A stretch of DNA of 64,000 nucleotides from Sulfurospirillum sp. 1612 (GTDB taxonomy: Bacteria; Campylobacterota; Campylobacteria; Campylobacterales; Sulfurospirillaceae), in NCBI RefSeq assembly GCF_036556685.1, contig NZ_CP140614.1, positions 1,054,001 through 1,118,000 of the forward strand, written 5' to 3'. Below, in pieces: positions 9,163 to 18,928 of this stretch; within the stretch, counting starts at the first letter, position 1; the number at the start of each line of letters is the position of its first letter. The notes under the pieces are model-generated. The model was not told the origin of the DNA. It worked only from the letters and a program-made list of their open reading frames with translations, and ran no database searches. Made by a program: the position numbers and the translations under genes.

Positions 9163-9172
9163 TGACTACGCA

Positions 9173-9195
9173 GGGGTTAGGTTAATCTTAACCCC
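9173..9195 (+). terminator. Terminator after dnaK
   Basis: GGGGTTA (9173-9179) pairs with TAACCCC (9189-9195) across a 9-base loop, ten bases after the dnaK stop. The loop can extend pairing slightly. There is no uninterrupted U-tract downstream. Confidence 0.7.
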
Positions 9196-9304
9196 TACAA
9201 ACTCTCATATCCCCCAAAAAACCGCACCAAAAAGATGACATATTAAACTAATATTTATAATTTTTAGTTAAAATACTGATATCTAATTATGAAGGTTAAT
9301 GTAC

Positions 9305-11110
9305 ATGAAGCTATTTTTAAAATTGTTTTTGGTTCTTGTGATTTCCGTAGTCTCATTGTCTGCCTTAGAGCAGAGGAAGATTTTATCTCCGGATGAAGCT
9401 TTTGTCGTCAATGCGAAAATGGAGCAAAAGAGTGTTAATGTGGATATTAAACTAGGGCAAGATATTTATATCTACTCTAATAAATTAAAGTTTGAGATTC
9501 TAAAGCCACTTCAGGTCTCTTTGGATAAAGAGATTACAAAACCAAAACCAATGAAACATGAAGAGTTTTTGGTTTATGAAAAAGAGGTGAAGATAGCCAT
9601 TCCTCTTTCTGTCATTAAAACCCATGTAAAGTCTGGAAAATTTACCCTTCGTGTCAATTACCAAGGATGCTCTGCACAAGGTGTTTGTTATCAACCACTA
9701 AGCAAAGACTTTGACTTTGATTTGGGTGCTGCAAGTGCTGCAAAAACTACCCCTGTTGCACAGCAAGATGTTGCAAAACCAGAGGCGGCCGCAAGTCAAA
9801 ATATCTCTGAAGAGAATCAAATTGCAGATAGCTTTACCAATAAAAGTATTGGATTGGTCTTATTGACATTCTTTGGCTTTGGTTTGTTGCTTTCTTTAAC
9901 TCCATGTGTTTTTCCAATGATACCTATCTTGTCATCGGTGATTGTGTCTCAATCTTCTTCTAGTATGAATACTAAAAAAGCTTTTTTTCTCTCTTTAGTC
10001 TATGTGCTTGCGATGTCTTTGGCTTATACCATTGCTGGTGTTTTGGCTGGGTTGTTTGGTGCTAATATTCAAGCCGCACTTCAAAATCCATGGGTGATTT
10101 CGATTTTTAGTCTTATCTTTGTACTACTGTCTTTCTCGATGTTTGGGTTTTATGAATTACAAATGCCAAGTTTTATCCAATCAAGATTATCAAAAAATAG
10201 TGAAAACTCTAACAAAGGTGGTATTGTAGGTGTGGCTATTATGGGATTTTTATCCGCTTTAATAGTTGGCCCTTGTGTTGCGGCTCCTTTGGCAGGCGCT
10301 CTTGTTTATATTGGACAAAGTGGTGATGCATTGCTTGGTGGATTGGCACTCTTTTTTATGAGTCTTGGTATGGGGGTTCCTCTCTTGATCGTCGGAGCCG
10401 GTGCTGGTAAATTTATGCCACGTCCTGGTATGTGGATGGATGCTGTCAAATCGATTTTTGGTGTTTTGATGTTAGGTGTTGCCATCTGGATGCTTGCTCG
10501 TATCGTTTCTCCTATGACAACGATGCTCTTGTGGATGACACTCTTTTTAATATCCTCAATTTATATGGGTGCATTAGAACCTCTAAAAGAGAATGCCAGC
10601 GGATGGAGAAAGTTTTTCAAAGGCTTGGGCGTCATTTTATTTGTTTATTCGATTATGTTGTTTGTCGGTGCTATGAAAGGTTCTACCAATCCTTTACAGC
10701 CACTACAAGAATCAGGAGTCGTTTTACAACAAGCTCAAGGGGTACAAAGTACGGAACCGGTATTTAAAAAAGTAAAAACCATGAGTGAACTCAATGCGGT
10801 CATTAAAACATCTAAAAAGCCAGTTTTTATAGATTTTTATGCGGATTGGTGTGTGAGTTGTAAAGAATTCAAAGAGTATACTTTTAGTGATAGCAATGTG
10901 CAAAAAAGAATGGCAAAATTTACCTTAGTTCAAGTGGATGTTACTAAAAATAGTGCAGATGACAAACAGATTCTAAAGCGTTTTAATATATTTGGTCCTC
11001 CTGCGATTGTGTTTTTTAACAATAACCAAGAATTGAAATCTTATAAAGTAGTAGGCTTCAAAAAAGCGAAAGAATTCGCAGATCATTTAGATAAAGTGCT
11101 TGGTGAGTGA
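9305..11110 (+). CDS. dsbD: DsbD, thiol:disulfide interchange protein
   Basis: A 601-residue full-length DsbD, which carries electrons from cytoplasmic thioredoxin across the membrane to periplasmic thiol proteins, including cytochrome c maturation. It has a signal peptide (MKLFLKLFLVLVISVVSLSA), a periplasmic alpha domain to about residue 150 with C-S-A-Q-G-V-C, and eight membrane helices with LTPCVFPM and VGPCVAAPL as the redox cysteines. A C-terminal thioredoxin-like domain has FYADWCVSCKEF near 515. ATG 9305 is preferred over ATG 9299 because AAGG lies nine bases before it. The next small gene follows closely. Confidence 0.95.
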   Translation: MKLFLKLFLVLVISVVSLSALEQRKILSPDEAFVVNAKMEQKSVNVDIKLGQDIYIYSNKLKFEILKPLQVSLDKEITKPKPMKHEEFLVYEKEVKIAIPLSVIKTHVKSGKFTLRVNYQGCSAQGVCYQPLSKDFDFDLGAASAAKTTPVAQQDVAKPEAAASQNISEENQIADSFTNKSIGLVLLTFFGFGLLLSLTPCVFPMIPILSSVIVSQSSSSMNTKKAFFLSLVYVLAMSLAYTIAGVLAGLFGANIQAALQNPWVISIFSLIFVLLSFSMFGFYELQMPSFIQSRLSKNSENSNKGGIVGVAIMGFLSALIVGPCVAAPLAGALVYIGQSGDALLGGLALFFMSLGMGVPLLIVGAGAGKFMPRPGMWMDAVKSIFGVLMLGVAIWMLARIVSPMTTMLLWMTLFLISSIYMGALEPLKENASGWRKFFKGLGVILFVYSIMLFVGAMKGSTNPLQPLQESGVVLQQAQGVQSTEPVFKKVKTMSELNAVIKTSKKPVFIDFYADWCVSCKEFKEYTFSDSNVQKRMAKFTLVQVDVTKNSADDKQILKRFNIFGPPAIVFFNNNQELKSYKVVGFKKAKEFADHLDKVLGE

Positions 11111-11117
11111 AACTCGG

Positions 11118-11408
11118 ATGAAAGTCGCCTTAGTAGTTGATGTGCAAGGTCTTGAAAATAGACCATTATTTGAAAAACACCTCAAGCGGGAGGGATTTCT
11201 TCCAATCGAGGGGGAAGAGTTTGCATATCTCGGTGAGGCGACTTCACATATCTTTAATACGAGAGCTTACATTCTCGAAGTCGTTTCAAAAGGGCTTAAA
11301 AAGACTACTTTTGAAACGTGCAGAATCATTTTTGAAATCGGAGAAAATCCGATGGAACTCTATATCTTTGATAAAACACGTCATGAATTTGTACCACAGC
11401 AAGTGTAA
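11118..11408 (+). CDS. Small conserved protein, unknown function
   Basis: A protein of about 96 residues starting MKVALVVDVQGLENRPLFE. It has no signal peptide, membrane helix or known motif; the alternating pattern suggests a small alpha/beta fold. The frame is open from a TTG at 11100 that overlaps the dsbD stop, but the ATG at 11118 with GGTGAG ten bases upstream gives a more natural start. Its placement suggests co-transcription with dsbD. One cysteine (ETCRIIFEI) is present. No function is assigned. Confidence 0.6.
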   Translation: MKVALVVDVQGLENRPLFEKHLKREGFLPIEGEEFAYLGEATSHIFNTRAYILEVVSKGLKKTTFETCRIIFEIGENPMELYIFDKTRHEFVPQQV

Positions 11409-11470
11409 ACTCTATATGGAACCTTTTTTGCTTTAAATAAGGTGTTGCAATTTATAAAATAAGGTAAATG

Positions 11471-12181
11471 ATGAGAAAAATCTTGTTCGTCTCAGGTACT
11501 GCATTACTGTTGATTGGATGTTCAACCCATCCTGTGGATCCAAAGATTACGATGAAGCCACCTGTTTATGTGGACCAAACGCCATCACGTGTCAATGATG
11601 CTCCCCAATCAAATCCCGGAAGCCTTTTTGGTCAAGGGGACAACCCTCTCTTCTCAGATTTAAAAGCCATGCATGTGAATGATATTGTGACGGTGACGAT
11701 TAGTGAAAATATAGCACAAAGTTCAAGTGCTGCAAAATCTCTATCAAAAAGTAGCAAAGACTCACTCGGTGGTGGTTTGGTCACTAACAATGGTTCCAAT
11801 AGTACCTTGAAAAAAGTGACCGATACTATTAATGGTGTTGCAAATATTGGATTTAGTACTGATTCTTCCAACTCATTTTCAGGATCAGGAAGTAATACTC
11901 GGGATGAAACTTTTACCACTACCATATCTGCTAGAATTATTAAAATCTTAAACAATGGTAACTATTTTATTGAAGGAAGTCGTGAATTGTTACTCAATGG
12001 CGAGAAACAGATTATTCAAATTAGCGGCGTCATCCGTCCTTATGATATTGACCAAGCCAATACGATTGATTCTAAATATATTGCTGATGCTAAGATACTT
12101 TATAAAACACAAGGGGATATGGACCGTAGTACTACAAAACCTTGGGGTACAAAATTCTTAGAATCTATTTGGCCTTTTTAA
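11471..12181 (+). CDS. flgH: FlgH, flagellar L-ring lipoprotein
   Basis: A 236-residue outer-membrane ring protein of the flagellar basal body. The lipoprotein signal ends LLLIGCSTHP, giving a lipid-modified cysteine near residue 18. The mature part has the family core SLFGQGDNPLFSDLKAMHVNDIVTVTISE and the C-terminal INGEKQIIQISGVIRPYDI-type block near 175-200. ATG 11471 has AAGG six bases upstream; ATG 11468 is an in-frame alternative. It stands alone among non-flagellar genes, as is common for flagellar genes in Campylobacterota. A stem-loop terminator overlaps its last codons. Confidence 0.95.
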   Translation: MRKILFVSGTALLLIGCSTHPVDPKITMKPPVYVDQTPSRVNDAPQSNPGSLFGQGDNPLFSDLKAMHVNDIVTVTISENIAQSSSAAKSLSKSSKDSLGGGLVTNNGSNSTLKKVTDTINGVANIGFSTDSSNSFSGSGSNTRDETFTTTISARIIKILNNGNYFIEGSRELLLNGEKQIIQISGVIRPYDIDQANTIDSKYIADAKILYKTQGDMDRSTTKPWGTKFLESIWPF

Positions 12182-12197
12182 AGCGTCATAGATTCTA
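12159..12197 (+). terminator. Intrinsic terminator of flgH, possibly bidirectional
   Basis: TAGAATCTAT (12159-12168) and ATAGATTCTA (12188-12197) make a perfect 10-bp stem with a 19-base loop. A run of six T follows on the plus strand. The left arm lies inside the flgH coding end. As it sits between converging genes it may also end the minus-strand pilus operon. Confidence 0.75.
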
Positions 12198-12201
12198 TTT
12201 T

Positions 12202-13443
12202 TTAGTTTTTAACGGCTTTGGCTAAATCCCACATTGGCATAAAGATACCCAATGCCATCAATAAAACCATAGCGGCAATAAATCCGAGTAAAATGGGCTC
12301 AATATAGCTTGAGATATTATCAATGAGGTCATTAAATCTCGATTTAAAGTAGTTTGTCACTTTATCTAGCATTTTATCCAAGGTACCACTACGCTCACCG
12401 GCATGAATCATTTGAATCAACATGCCCTCAAAAAGTTGTGTATCGCTAAAACTTTGAGTGAGAGATACCCCGCGTTGTACCGAGACATTAACAGAACTTA
12501 GTTTATGTTTGAGGTGCATATTGTCCAATGTCAAAAGAGAGGTCTCAAGTGCATCGGCGATAGGAATACCTGAGCGAATTAGTTCTGTAAAAACAAGGGT
12601 AAATCTTGACATCGTAGCATAGAATGAGATGCTTCCAATCAAATAGACTCTCAAAATGTATTTATCAAAATTATATTTGAATTTTTCATTGTTGACGAGC
12701 ATGTATTTGACGAAGACAATCACAATGATGATAAATCCTAGCACATAAAATCCATAGTTATGGATGACATTTTCCAAAAATAGTAAAATTTTTGTTGGAA
12801 GGGGTAGTTCTGTTTTGAATTTTGAGAAGATATCTTTGAACTTTGGAACAACATATACCATCAAGATAGTAAACGCGATGGCGATGGCTATCATGACGGT
12901 GATTGGGTATCGCATGGCTTTTTTAAATTTGGCACGGTTCTCTTCGATTTCTTCAAGTATTTCGGCCAATTTTTCCAAAGATTCAGACATATTACCCGTA
13001 CTTTCACCGAGTTCAACCATAGCCAACGTGACATCTCCGAGTTCTTTTCGGTAAGGCATCATTGCTTGGGTGAGACTAAGACCCGAGTTCAAATCGTCAT
13101 TGAGTTCAGAAAATATAATCTTAAGCGCTTTATCAACACTGGCATCTTTGACCTCTTTAATACTATCATGAATAGAGATACCAGCATCAGTCATAACGGC
13201 AAGTTGACGAATGGCCGCAATGAGTGCTTTTGAATTAATCTTCTTTTTGATAACAGATTTAAAAAACTTTTCTTTAAATTCTGAAAATTGATCTTCTAAT
13301 GGGGCTGATGTTATTTTGATATTGAGTAAAATACCCGGGATTTTTGTCTTGGCTATGGTAATAGCATCTTTTTTGTTTGGTGCTTTTATGGTTTTCGTCT
13401 CTTTTTTCCCTTTAAATAGGGAGGTTACTTCATAATACTTCAT
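12202..13443 (-). CDS. mshG: MshG/PilC-type inner-membrane platform protein
   Basis: A 413-residue T2SS-F family protein, the membrane platform on which the pilus assembly ATPase acts. Two homologous F domains (about 65-190 and 270-390) each contain the family pattern, for example RQLAVMTDAGISIHDSIKEV and FTELIRSGIPIADALETS. Each is followed by membrane helices near 175-200, 225-250 and 380-405. Its start overlaps the ATPase gene by four bases. It is last of the pilus operon and the MSHA order supports MshG over general-secretion GspF. Confidence 0.88.
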   Translation of the reverse strand: MKYYEVTSLFKGKKETKTIKAPNKKDAITIAKTKIPGILLNIKITSAPLEDQFSEFKEKFFKSVIKKKINSKALIAAIRQLAVMTDAGISIHDSIKEVKDASVDKALKIIFSELNDDLNSGLSLTQAMMPYRKELGDVTLAMVELGESTGNMSESLEKLAEILEEIEENRAKFKKAMRYPITVMIAIAIAFTILMVYVVPKFKDIFSKFKTELPLPTKILLFLENVIHNYGFYVLGFIIIVIVFVKYMLVNNEKFKYNFDKYILRVYLIGSISFYATMSRFTLVFTELIRSGIPIADALETSLLTLDNMHLKHKLSSVNVSVQRGVSLTQSFSDTQLFEGMLIQMIHAGERSGTLDKMLDKVTNYFKSRFNDLIDNISSYIEPILLGFIAAMVLLMALGIFMPMWDLAKAVKN

Positions 13444-15188
13444 CCTTTTGCCACCCTTATAACTTCATCTAGAGTCGTCACACCATTGGCTGCTCTTAGT
13501 ATGCCATCTCTATACATATTGACAAAACCTTCTTTGAACGCTTGCTCCGTGATTTGTTCTTTACTTTTCCCTTGTGCAATCATACTCGATATGGTCTCAC
13601 TTACTACTAGTATTTCAGAGAGCATTTCCCGTCCCATATAGCCTGTTTGTGCACATTTTTCACATCCGTTGTTTTTATAAAACTGATAATCATTAGGTAA
13701 AAATTCTTTTATTTCATCATAGGCTGTTTTCGGTAACGTCACTTTTGTTTTACAATGTGGACAGAGTTTTCTTACGAGTCGTTGTGCTTCGATGGCGACG
13801 AGTGAACCACTGAGTAGATACGGTTCAATTCCCATATCCATAACCCTTGTTACCGCGCTGATTGCATCATTGGTGTGCAGTGTTGAGAAGACTAGATGCC
13901 CCGTGAGTGCAGCTTGTACGGCAATACGGAGTGTTTCTTGATCCCTAACCTCACCAATCATGATAATATCAGGATCTTGTCTTAGAATCGATCTCAATGC
14001 GCCTGCAAATGTCAAATGTGCTTTTTCATTGACTTGGACTTGTTGTATGAGATTTAATTGGTATTCAACAGGATCTTCTACCGTGATGATTTTCGTTTCG
14101 ACACTTTTTATGGCATTTAGTGCCGCATATAAGGTCGTCGTTTTACCACTTCCTGTCGGTCCTGTAACAAAGATGATACCATAAGGAGCTCGCATAGCAT
14201 CATTAAATTTTACAAAATTTTTATTTTGCATTCCCAAATCTTCGAGTCGAATCATGACCTTTGATTTATCCAAAATACGCATAACAATAGATTCACCATT
14301 TAAAATAGGAAGGGTTGAAATCCTAAAATCAAATTCTCTACTGAGAATGGTGGCAGAAAATCTGCCATCTTGTGGTTTTCTCTTCTCTGCAATATCCATA
14401 TTGGAGAGTAGCTTCAACCGTGATGCTAAGGGTGGATAAATATCTTTATCAAATATAAATGTTTCTGTTAAAATGCCATCAATCCTACTTCTGACAACAC
14501 AGTTATTGATAGTAGGCTCTACGTGAATATCACTGGCGCGTGAGAGAATAGAGGTTTTTAAAATCACTTCAATCAGCTTCATGATACCGGATAATTCTTG
14601 CGGATTATCGGTAGCACTTGAAGAGATTTCTTTTCTAATGTCAGCGATCAAATCTTTGATACTATCGCCGAGTTCGATTTTATTTAGATATTTCTCAATC
14701 AAGGAGGGTTCACTGATGACCGTTTTGACTAATTTCCTTGGAAATAAACGTTGAATTCCCTCTTGTGCATTGATATCAATCGGATCTTTAAATGCAACAT
14801 AGATATTGATTTCATCTTCTTTTATTGGCAGGGCTTTAAACTTTCTTAATTGACCAAAAGGCAACTTGTTCACCATGCGATGGTTTATATCTATTGAATC
14901 GAGATCAATATATTCTGCATTCAAATTACCTGCAAGTGCCTTTAGAAACTCTTCAATTTGAATAGCAAAGTATTTATTGATATCTTCTAAGTCAACATTG
15001 CCTTTTTTATAAAATTCAATGATCAGCGTGATGAGATCTTGCTTATCAAAGATATTTCTATCTAATAAAATTTGAAATATATTTTTTTTCTTACCTTCTG
15101 CTTCTTCTTTTATCAAACTAGCCGTTTGATTGTCAATAACGCGATTTTTTATAAGATAAGCAGAAAAATTATTAAGTACATCTTCCAT
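13440..15188 (-). CDS. mshE: MshE/PilB-type pilus assembly ATPase
   Basis: A 582-residue GspE/PilB hexameric ATPase. The N-terminal domain (about 1-180) is of the MshEN/T2SSE-N type that in several homologues binds c-di-GMP. The core has Walker A FVTGPTGSGKTTTLYAA near residue 340, an Asp box, Walker B-like DIIMIGEVRDQET and a His box. A four-cysteine zinc knuckle (CPHCKTK and CEKCAQTGY) lies near 475-520. ATG 15188 is preferred; a TTG at 15200 lacks a good ribosome site. A GGDEF cyclase occurs in the window (35736-38087), but no direct link is shown. Confidence 0.9.
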   Translation of the reverse strand: MEDVLNNFSAYLIKNRVIDNQTASLIKEEAEGKKKNIFQILLDRNIFDKQDLITLIIEFYKKGNVDLEDINKYFAIQIEEFLKALAGNLNAEYIDLDSIDINHRMVNKLPFGQLRKFKALPIKEDEINIYVAFKDPIDINAQEGIQRLFPRKLVKTVISEPSLIEKYLNKIELGDSIKDLIADIRKEISSSATDNPQELSGIMKLIEVILKTSILSRASDIHVEPTINNCVVRSRIDGILTETFIFDKDIYPPLASRLKLLSNMDIAEKRKPQDGRFSATILSREFDFRISTLPILNGESIVMRILDKSKVMIRLEDLGMQNKNFVKFNDAMRAPYGIIFVTGPTGSGKTTTLYAALNAIKSVETKIITVEDPVEYQLNLIQQVQVNEKAHLTFAGALRSILRQDPDIIMIGEVRDQETLRIAVQAALTGHLVFSTLHTNDAISAVTRVMDMGIEPYLLSGSLVAIEAQRLVRKLCPHCKTKVTLPKTAYDEIKEFLPNDYQFYKNNGCEKCAQTGYMGREMLSEILVVSETISSMIAQGKSKEQITEQAFKEGFVNMYRDGILRAANGVTTLDEVIRVAKG

Positions 15189-15193
15189 TTTGG

Positions 15194-15745
15194 CTACCAA
15201 TACGTTCTTGTTTTTATCAAAATACCATCTTTATAAGTTCGAAGATACATCTTTTTTACTTGGCGTACCTCTTCGATAGAAAGTTGATATTTTAGTGTTG
15301 TGTCATGATCATCATCAAACCAGTATGAATTTCCTTTAAAGCGGTATTTTTTTTGAACATATTTGTCAAAAATATTTGATAATATGTAATTTGTCTTTGG
15401 TAAGCGAACATATGAGATATCAATATGGTCGATGAGGGCATAATAGAGCAGTTTCTTTTTGTATAAAATCGTCGCATAATAAGCAGCATTTTCTCTATCC
15501 GCTTTTGTTTTGTAGAGTTTAATAATGGGTACCATGAGTTTGTTAATCATGTCAGAATTGAGACATGAAACTGCAAAAATATTCAAGAAATTACTGTTAT
15601 GTTTGTGGTGCGGGTATAGTACAACAGATTTTGAACAAACTTTGGCATATTGTTTTTTTAAAAACATTGTTTTGAGATCATTAAAATCATTGGCCGCTGT
15701 ATAGCTAACGAGTAGAATCATAATTAATAAAATTTTCTTAGTCAT
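15194..15745 (-). CDS. Exported protein of the pilus operon, unknown
   Basis: A 183-residue protein with a signal peptide (MTKKILLIMILLVSYTAA), then a helical, lysine- and tyrosine-rich region and a C-terminal stretch ending KDGILIKTRTYW. Two cysteines (AKVCSKS, VSCLNSD) could form a periplasmic disulfide. Repeated helical segments around residues 30-110 hint at a TPR/SEL1-like shape without a clear consensus. ATG 15745 has GGAG six bases upstream and is preferred over ATG 15757. It overlaps the MshN-like gene and sits between mshN and mshE positions, where the Vibrio operon has no equivalent. Confidence 0.7.
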   Translation of the reverse strand: MTKKILLIMILLVSYTAANDFNDLKTMFLKKQYAKVCSKSVVLYPHHKHNSNFLNIFAVSCLNSDMINKLMVPIIKLYKTKADRENAAYYATILYKKKLLYYALIDHIDISYVRLPKTNYILSNIFDKYVQKKYRFKGNSYWFDDDHDTTLKYQLSIEEVRQVKKMYLRTYKDGILIKTRTYW

Positions 15746-16631
15746 ACAATTCTCCATTTATAATATCATGCAAAAGCGATTTTATTTTGCTTGAATTATT
15801 GGTTTTTAAAAAAGCTTTTAAGGCTTCAATAGCATCATCTCGTTTGCCTAATTTATATTTTGATTTTGCAAACCAAATCCAACTTTTTTCACTAGTATTA
15901 TCAATATCGTTTGCAATAATAGACCATTTTAAAGTATTGGCAAAATCTTTTTTCTGATAATACTCTTTGCATAGCATCAATGCAAATATAATACTGTGAT
16001 TTTCATTAAACCTATCTTTGAGATAGGTGATAGAATCGATTGGTCTTGATTCAATTTTAATCAAATCTTCTTTTTTTGCTACGGGTTTCTTGACCTCTTG
16101 TGTCACTTTGACACTCTTTGCTTTTGGTTTCTCTTTTTTTACAATCGGTGCAACCTTCTTTTCAGGTTCTAATTCAACCGTTGGTAATTTTAATACTAAT
16201 GTATCGCTATTCATCGCATCTTGATGATTTTCTTGTGTTTTTGGGGGCACCATAGCATGGCTTTGTGTTGTATTGATATCGGGTGTATTGCTGATACTTA
16301 ATGTATGAGCGGGCACTTGTTTGGTTTGGTTTTTATCATGAGATGTTGATATTGGTGGTTGTGAACTCTTTGATTTTAACTCAGCTTTGGGCGCAGAAGG
16401 CAGAGTAGCACTCGTGGTAGGCGCTTCTTTGAGATTTTTTTCAGTTTGTGTTTGGTTGATTTCTTGGGTTTTGAGTGTGCTTGGCGTAGCTTTTTGATAC
16501 CAAAAAAAATAAATCAATGAACCTATAATAATAAGGAATACAAGAAAAAAGAGTAAAAATTTTATTATTCTTTTTTTGATATATGTGGAATATTTTTTTT
16601 CAAGTTCTGCTATATCTCCGGCACTATACAT
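15738..16631 (-). CDS. MshN-like membrane-anchored TPR protein
   Basis: A 297-residue bitopic inner-membrane protein. A short cytoplasmic head is followed by one helix (about residues 22-45, IKFLLFFLVFLIIIGSLIYF) and a long low-complexity periplasmic linker rich in P, T, S, Q and K (about 50-195). The C-terminus is a helical repeat (about 200-297, with CKEYYQKKDFANTLKWSIIA and KYKLGKRDDAIEAL) fitting TPR units. This layout and its place after the MshM-type ATPase match MshN, which supports secretin or pilus assembly. The linker diverges fast, so the assignment rests on architecture and gene order. Confidence 0.7.
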   Translation of the reverse strand: MYSAGDIAELEKKYSTYIKKRIIKFLLFFLVFLIIIGSLIYFFWYQKATPSTLKTQEINQTQTEKNLKEAPTTSATLPSAPKAELKSKSSQPPISTSHDKNQTKQVPAHTLSISNTPDINTTQSHAMVPPKTQENHQDAMNSDTLVLKLPTVELEPEKKVAPIVKKEKPKAKSVKVTQEVKKPVAKKEDLIKIESRPIDSITYLKDRFNENHSIIFALMLCKEYYQKKDFANTLKWSIIANDIDNTSEKSWIWFAKSKYKLGKRDDAIEALKAFLKTNNSSKIKSLLHDIINGELYD

Positions 16632-17436
16632 GAATCATTCCTTGTGCAATTCCTGCCATCAGTATGTATTTTGTTTTGAGTGTTTCTGAATTGACCTTAG
16701 AGGGACTGTATGTGTCATAATATTCTAAAATTTCAAATAATTTAAATAATAATTTATTAATAGTTCTAAGGTTTCCATCTGTGAGTTTTGTGATCAGTTT
16801 AAAATGTCGCGTGTTGAACAAACGTAAATATTCAAATTTACTATGAAAAATCAGCTTTTTTTCTATATACGTTTGAATTTCTTTATGAGATAGATTTTTG
16901 ATTTCTATACTTTCCCAAATCCTAGTTTGAAAATAATCTTTTGCCAAAACATCTTCCTCATCCGTTTTGTGGACGGTAAAAAAGAATTTAAATCTTCTTG
17001 AGTCTGCCATCAGCCTAATTTTTTCAATCAGTTCATCTGGATAGAGCTGTGATTCATCGATCAAGACAGTAATTGCTTCTTCTTTTGGGTCGAGTTTTGC
17101 TACGATTTTTTTGAGAAATTGATCGTATCCATTAAATTCAGGAGATTCCTCATCAAATATTTTACTGTACAATGCTTTGATAAATTCTATTTCATTGAAA
17201 TAGGGACGAGGAAAAAAGATGATTCTTTTCTTGTTTTTAAAATCGTTATAAATCTTTTGTAATAAAAAGGTTTTACCCGTGCCGGGTTTCCCATAAAACA
17301 AAATCAATTTCAACGGCTTATCGATGGCTTGCACCAATTTTTCATAAGCCGTTGATGATTTATCTAGATTGATATAATCAAACAATCCACCATCAAGAAA
17401 TATATTTTTTAGATGATAATATTCACTTTTACTCAT
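16624..17436 (-). CDS. mshM: MshM/ExeA-type AAA ATPase
   Basis: A 270-residue AAA ATPase of the ExeA/GspA group. Walker A FYGKPGTGKTFLL is near residues 43-53 and Walker B TVLIDESQL near 121-129. Downstream are the sensor region FFFTVHKTDEED and the conserved NLRTINKLLFKLFE C-terminal block. ExeA-type proteins help assemble or place the secretin across the peptidoglycan; MshM is the pilus-operon version. It overlaps both neighbours by 8 bases. No peptidoglycan-binding domain is fused, unlike Aeromonas ExeA. Confidence 0.85.
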   Translation of the reverse strand: MSKSEYYHLKNIFLDGGLFDYINLDKSSTAYEKLVQAIDKPLKLILFYGKPGTGKTFLLQKIYNDFKNKKRIIFFPRPYFNEIEFIKALYSKIFDEESPEFNGYDQFLKKIVAKLDPKEEAITVLIDESQLYPDELIEKIRLMADSRRFKFFFTVHKTDEEDVLAKDYFQTRIWESIEIKNLSHKEIQTYIEKKLIFHSKFEYLRLFNTRHFKLITKLTDGNLRTINKLLFKLFEILEYYDTYSPSKVNSETLKTKYILMAGIAQGMIHV

Positions 17437-18928
17437 ACAATCTCTTGGAAAATCCTAACTCTCTTAGTGATGTTTTTGTAGATCCTTTAACACCGACAAT
17501 TTTTGGTGTGATGACAAAAATTAATTCTTGAGATGTCAAAGAGTTGCCATCATATTTAAACGCACTACCTAAGAGTGGAATATCACTCAAAAGTGGAACA
17601 CTAGAGTGATCAACACCTTTTGAATTGGTGATGAGTCCTCCTAAAATCAGAGTGCTACCATCTTTTACTCTGACAACAGTAGAGAGCTTTTTCTCAGATG
17701 TATCCGGAGCTATTTCTCTTGGTAATACTTGTTTCCCATCATCTTCTGTATATTTAAAGTTACTGACTGAAGGATTAATTCTCAAAATAATCTCATTATT
17801 ATCTGAAATTTCTGGTGTAATATTCAGTAGTACTCCAATAAAGATTGAGTAGTTGGTGTAAGTTGTGGTCGTGGTCGTGGTGGCTGTGGCATTATTGGTC
17901 GTATCTTCTGGTACTCTGTAGTTAATATTGTCACCGACTGTGATTAATGCTTGTTGATTATTGAGCGTTAATACTTTTGGACTTGATACGACTTTGGTGT
18001 CACCATTTGTAGCCAAAAAGTCCATAAGACCGGCCATTGAAAATACTCCTGAACCTACAACCGTATATGAATTTGCATAGGTGAGTGATTTGAGAGGATT
18101 CGTTCCGGTACCATTGATGTTGTACGTAGCCGTATTAGGATTGCTATCGGTACCTAATGTCAAATCAAATTTACTCCAATCAATACCTGTTGAAGATTTA
18201 TTTTCAAGATCCACTGAGATGATTTTTACATTAATCAAAACTTGTTTGTGGAGCCTCTCTCTTATGATATCAATATATTGTGCGACGCGATCTAACTGTT
18301 TTTTAGTAGCCGTAATAGTAATGACGCCAGCATTTTCATTGATAATAGGTTTCTCAGCTTTGTATTCATCCGCGCCGGTATTGAGAACTGAGACAAGTTC
18401 GCTAGAGATTTTAGCCCAAAAATCAAAAGTTTCAGTTGATTTGATAGAGTTATCTCCAGTTACTGACCGTGTGGAGCCTTCTTCTGTTGGCGTTGCATCA
18501 ACGGAAGCATTTAATACAGACGTTCCATTTCTAATTGATGTAATATAATCGATTTTGAAAGTTTTTGTTTTCAAGCCATAAATTTTTAGAATATTTTTCT
18601 TGAATTTATAGTAGAGGTCATTATCGCTAATGAGTACATCAAACAACTCATCTAAGGTCAAATTGTTGATATTGATACTGCTAAGTTTGTTTTTAAGAGA
18701 TTTTTTTGCAATATCATCTTGTACTACAATCGTGAAGTTACAAGTATCGGCAATCTGAGACAATAAGTCTATGTTAGATACTCTATTACTTGTTTTAATA
18801 TTAAAAGTTCTGTATTCACACGATTTTGCGCTTTTAAAAGCATAAAGAGGAGTGAGTGAAAACAATACTAATACAAAGAGTATCGATAATTTTCTATTAT
18901 TTTGATGAAAATATGATTTTAGGCCCAT
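17429..18928 (-). CDS. mshL: MshL-type outer-membrane secretin
   Basis: A 499-residue secretin forming the outer-membrane pore for the pilus. A signal peptide (about 1-30) is followed by an STN/N0 domain (LLSQIADTCNFTIVVQDDIA through LYYKFKKNILKIYGL) and an N1-like ring domain near 195-235. The C-terminal secretin domain (about 290-485) ends with SSVPLLSDIPLLGSAF and ELIFVITPKIV, the family hallmarks. A threonine/alanine/asparagine-rich insertion (ATATTTTTTYT) lies near residue 350. The start has AAGGA four bases upstream and overlaps the MshK-like gene by 32 bases. Confidence 0.92.
   Translation of the reverse strand: MGLKSYFHQNNRKLSILFVLVLFSLTPLYAFKSAKSCEYRTFNIKTSNRVSNIDLLSQIADTCNFTIVVQDDIAKKSLKNKLSSININNLTLDELFDVLISDNDLYYKFKKNILKIYGLKTKTFKIDYITSIRNGTSVLNASVDATPTEEGSTRSVTGDNSIKSTETFDFWAKISSELVSVLNTGADEYKAEKPIINENAGVITITATKKQLDRVAQYIDIIRERLHKQVLINVKIISVDLENKSSTGIDWSKFDLTLGTDSNPNTATYNINGTGTNPLKSLTYANSYTVVGSGVFSMAGLMDFLATNGDTKVVSSPKVLTLNNQQALITVGDNINYRVPEDTTNNATATTTTTTTYTNYSIFIGVLLNITPEISDNNEIILRINPSVSNFKYTEDDGKQVLPREIAPDTSEKKLSTVVRVKDGSTLILGGLITNSKGVDHSSVPLLSDIPLLGSAFKYDGNSLTSQELIFVITPKIVGVKGSTKTSLRELGFSKRLYE

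Noticed and set aside
10432-10767. 111-codon frame inside dsbD
   Set aside because: It is a second frame of membrane-helix codons in dsbD, Cys-rich by frame shift only.
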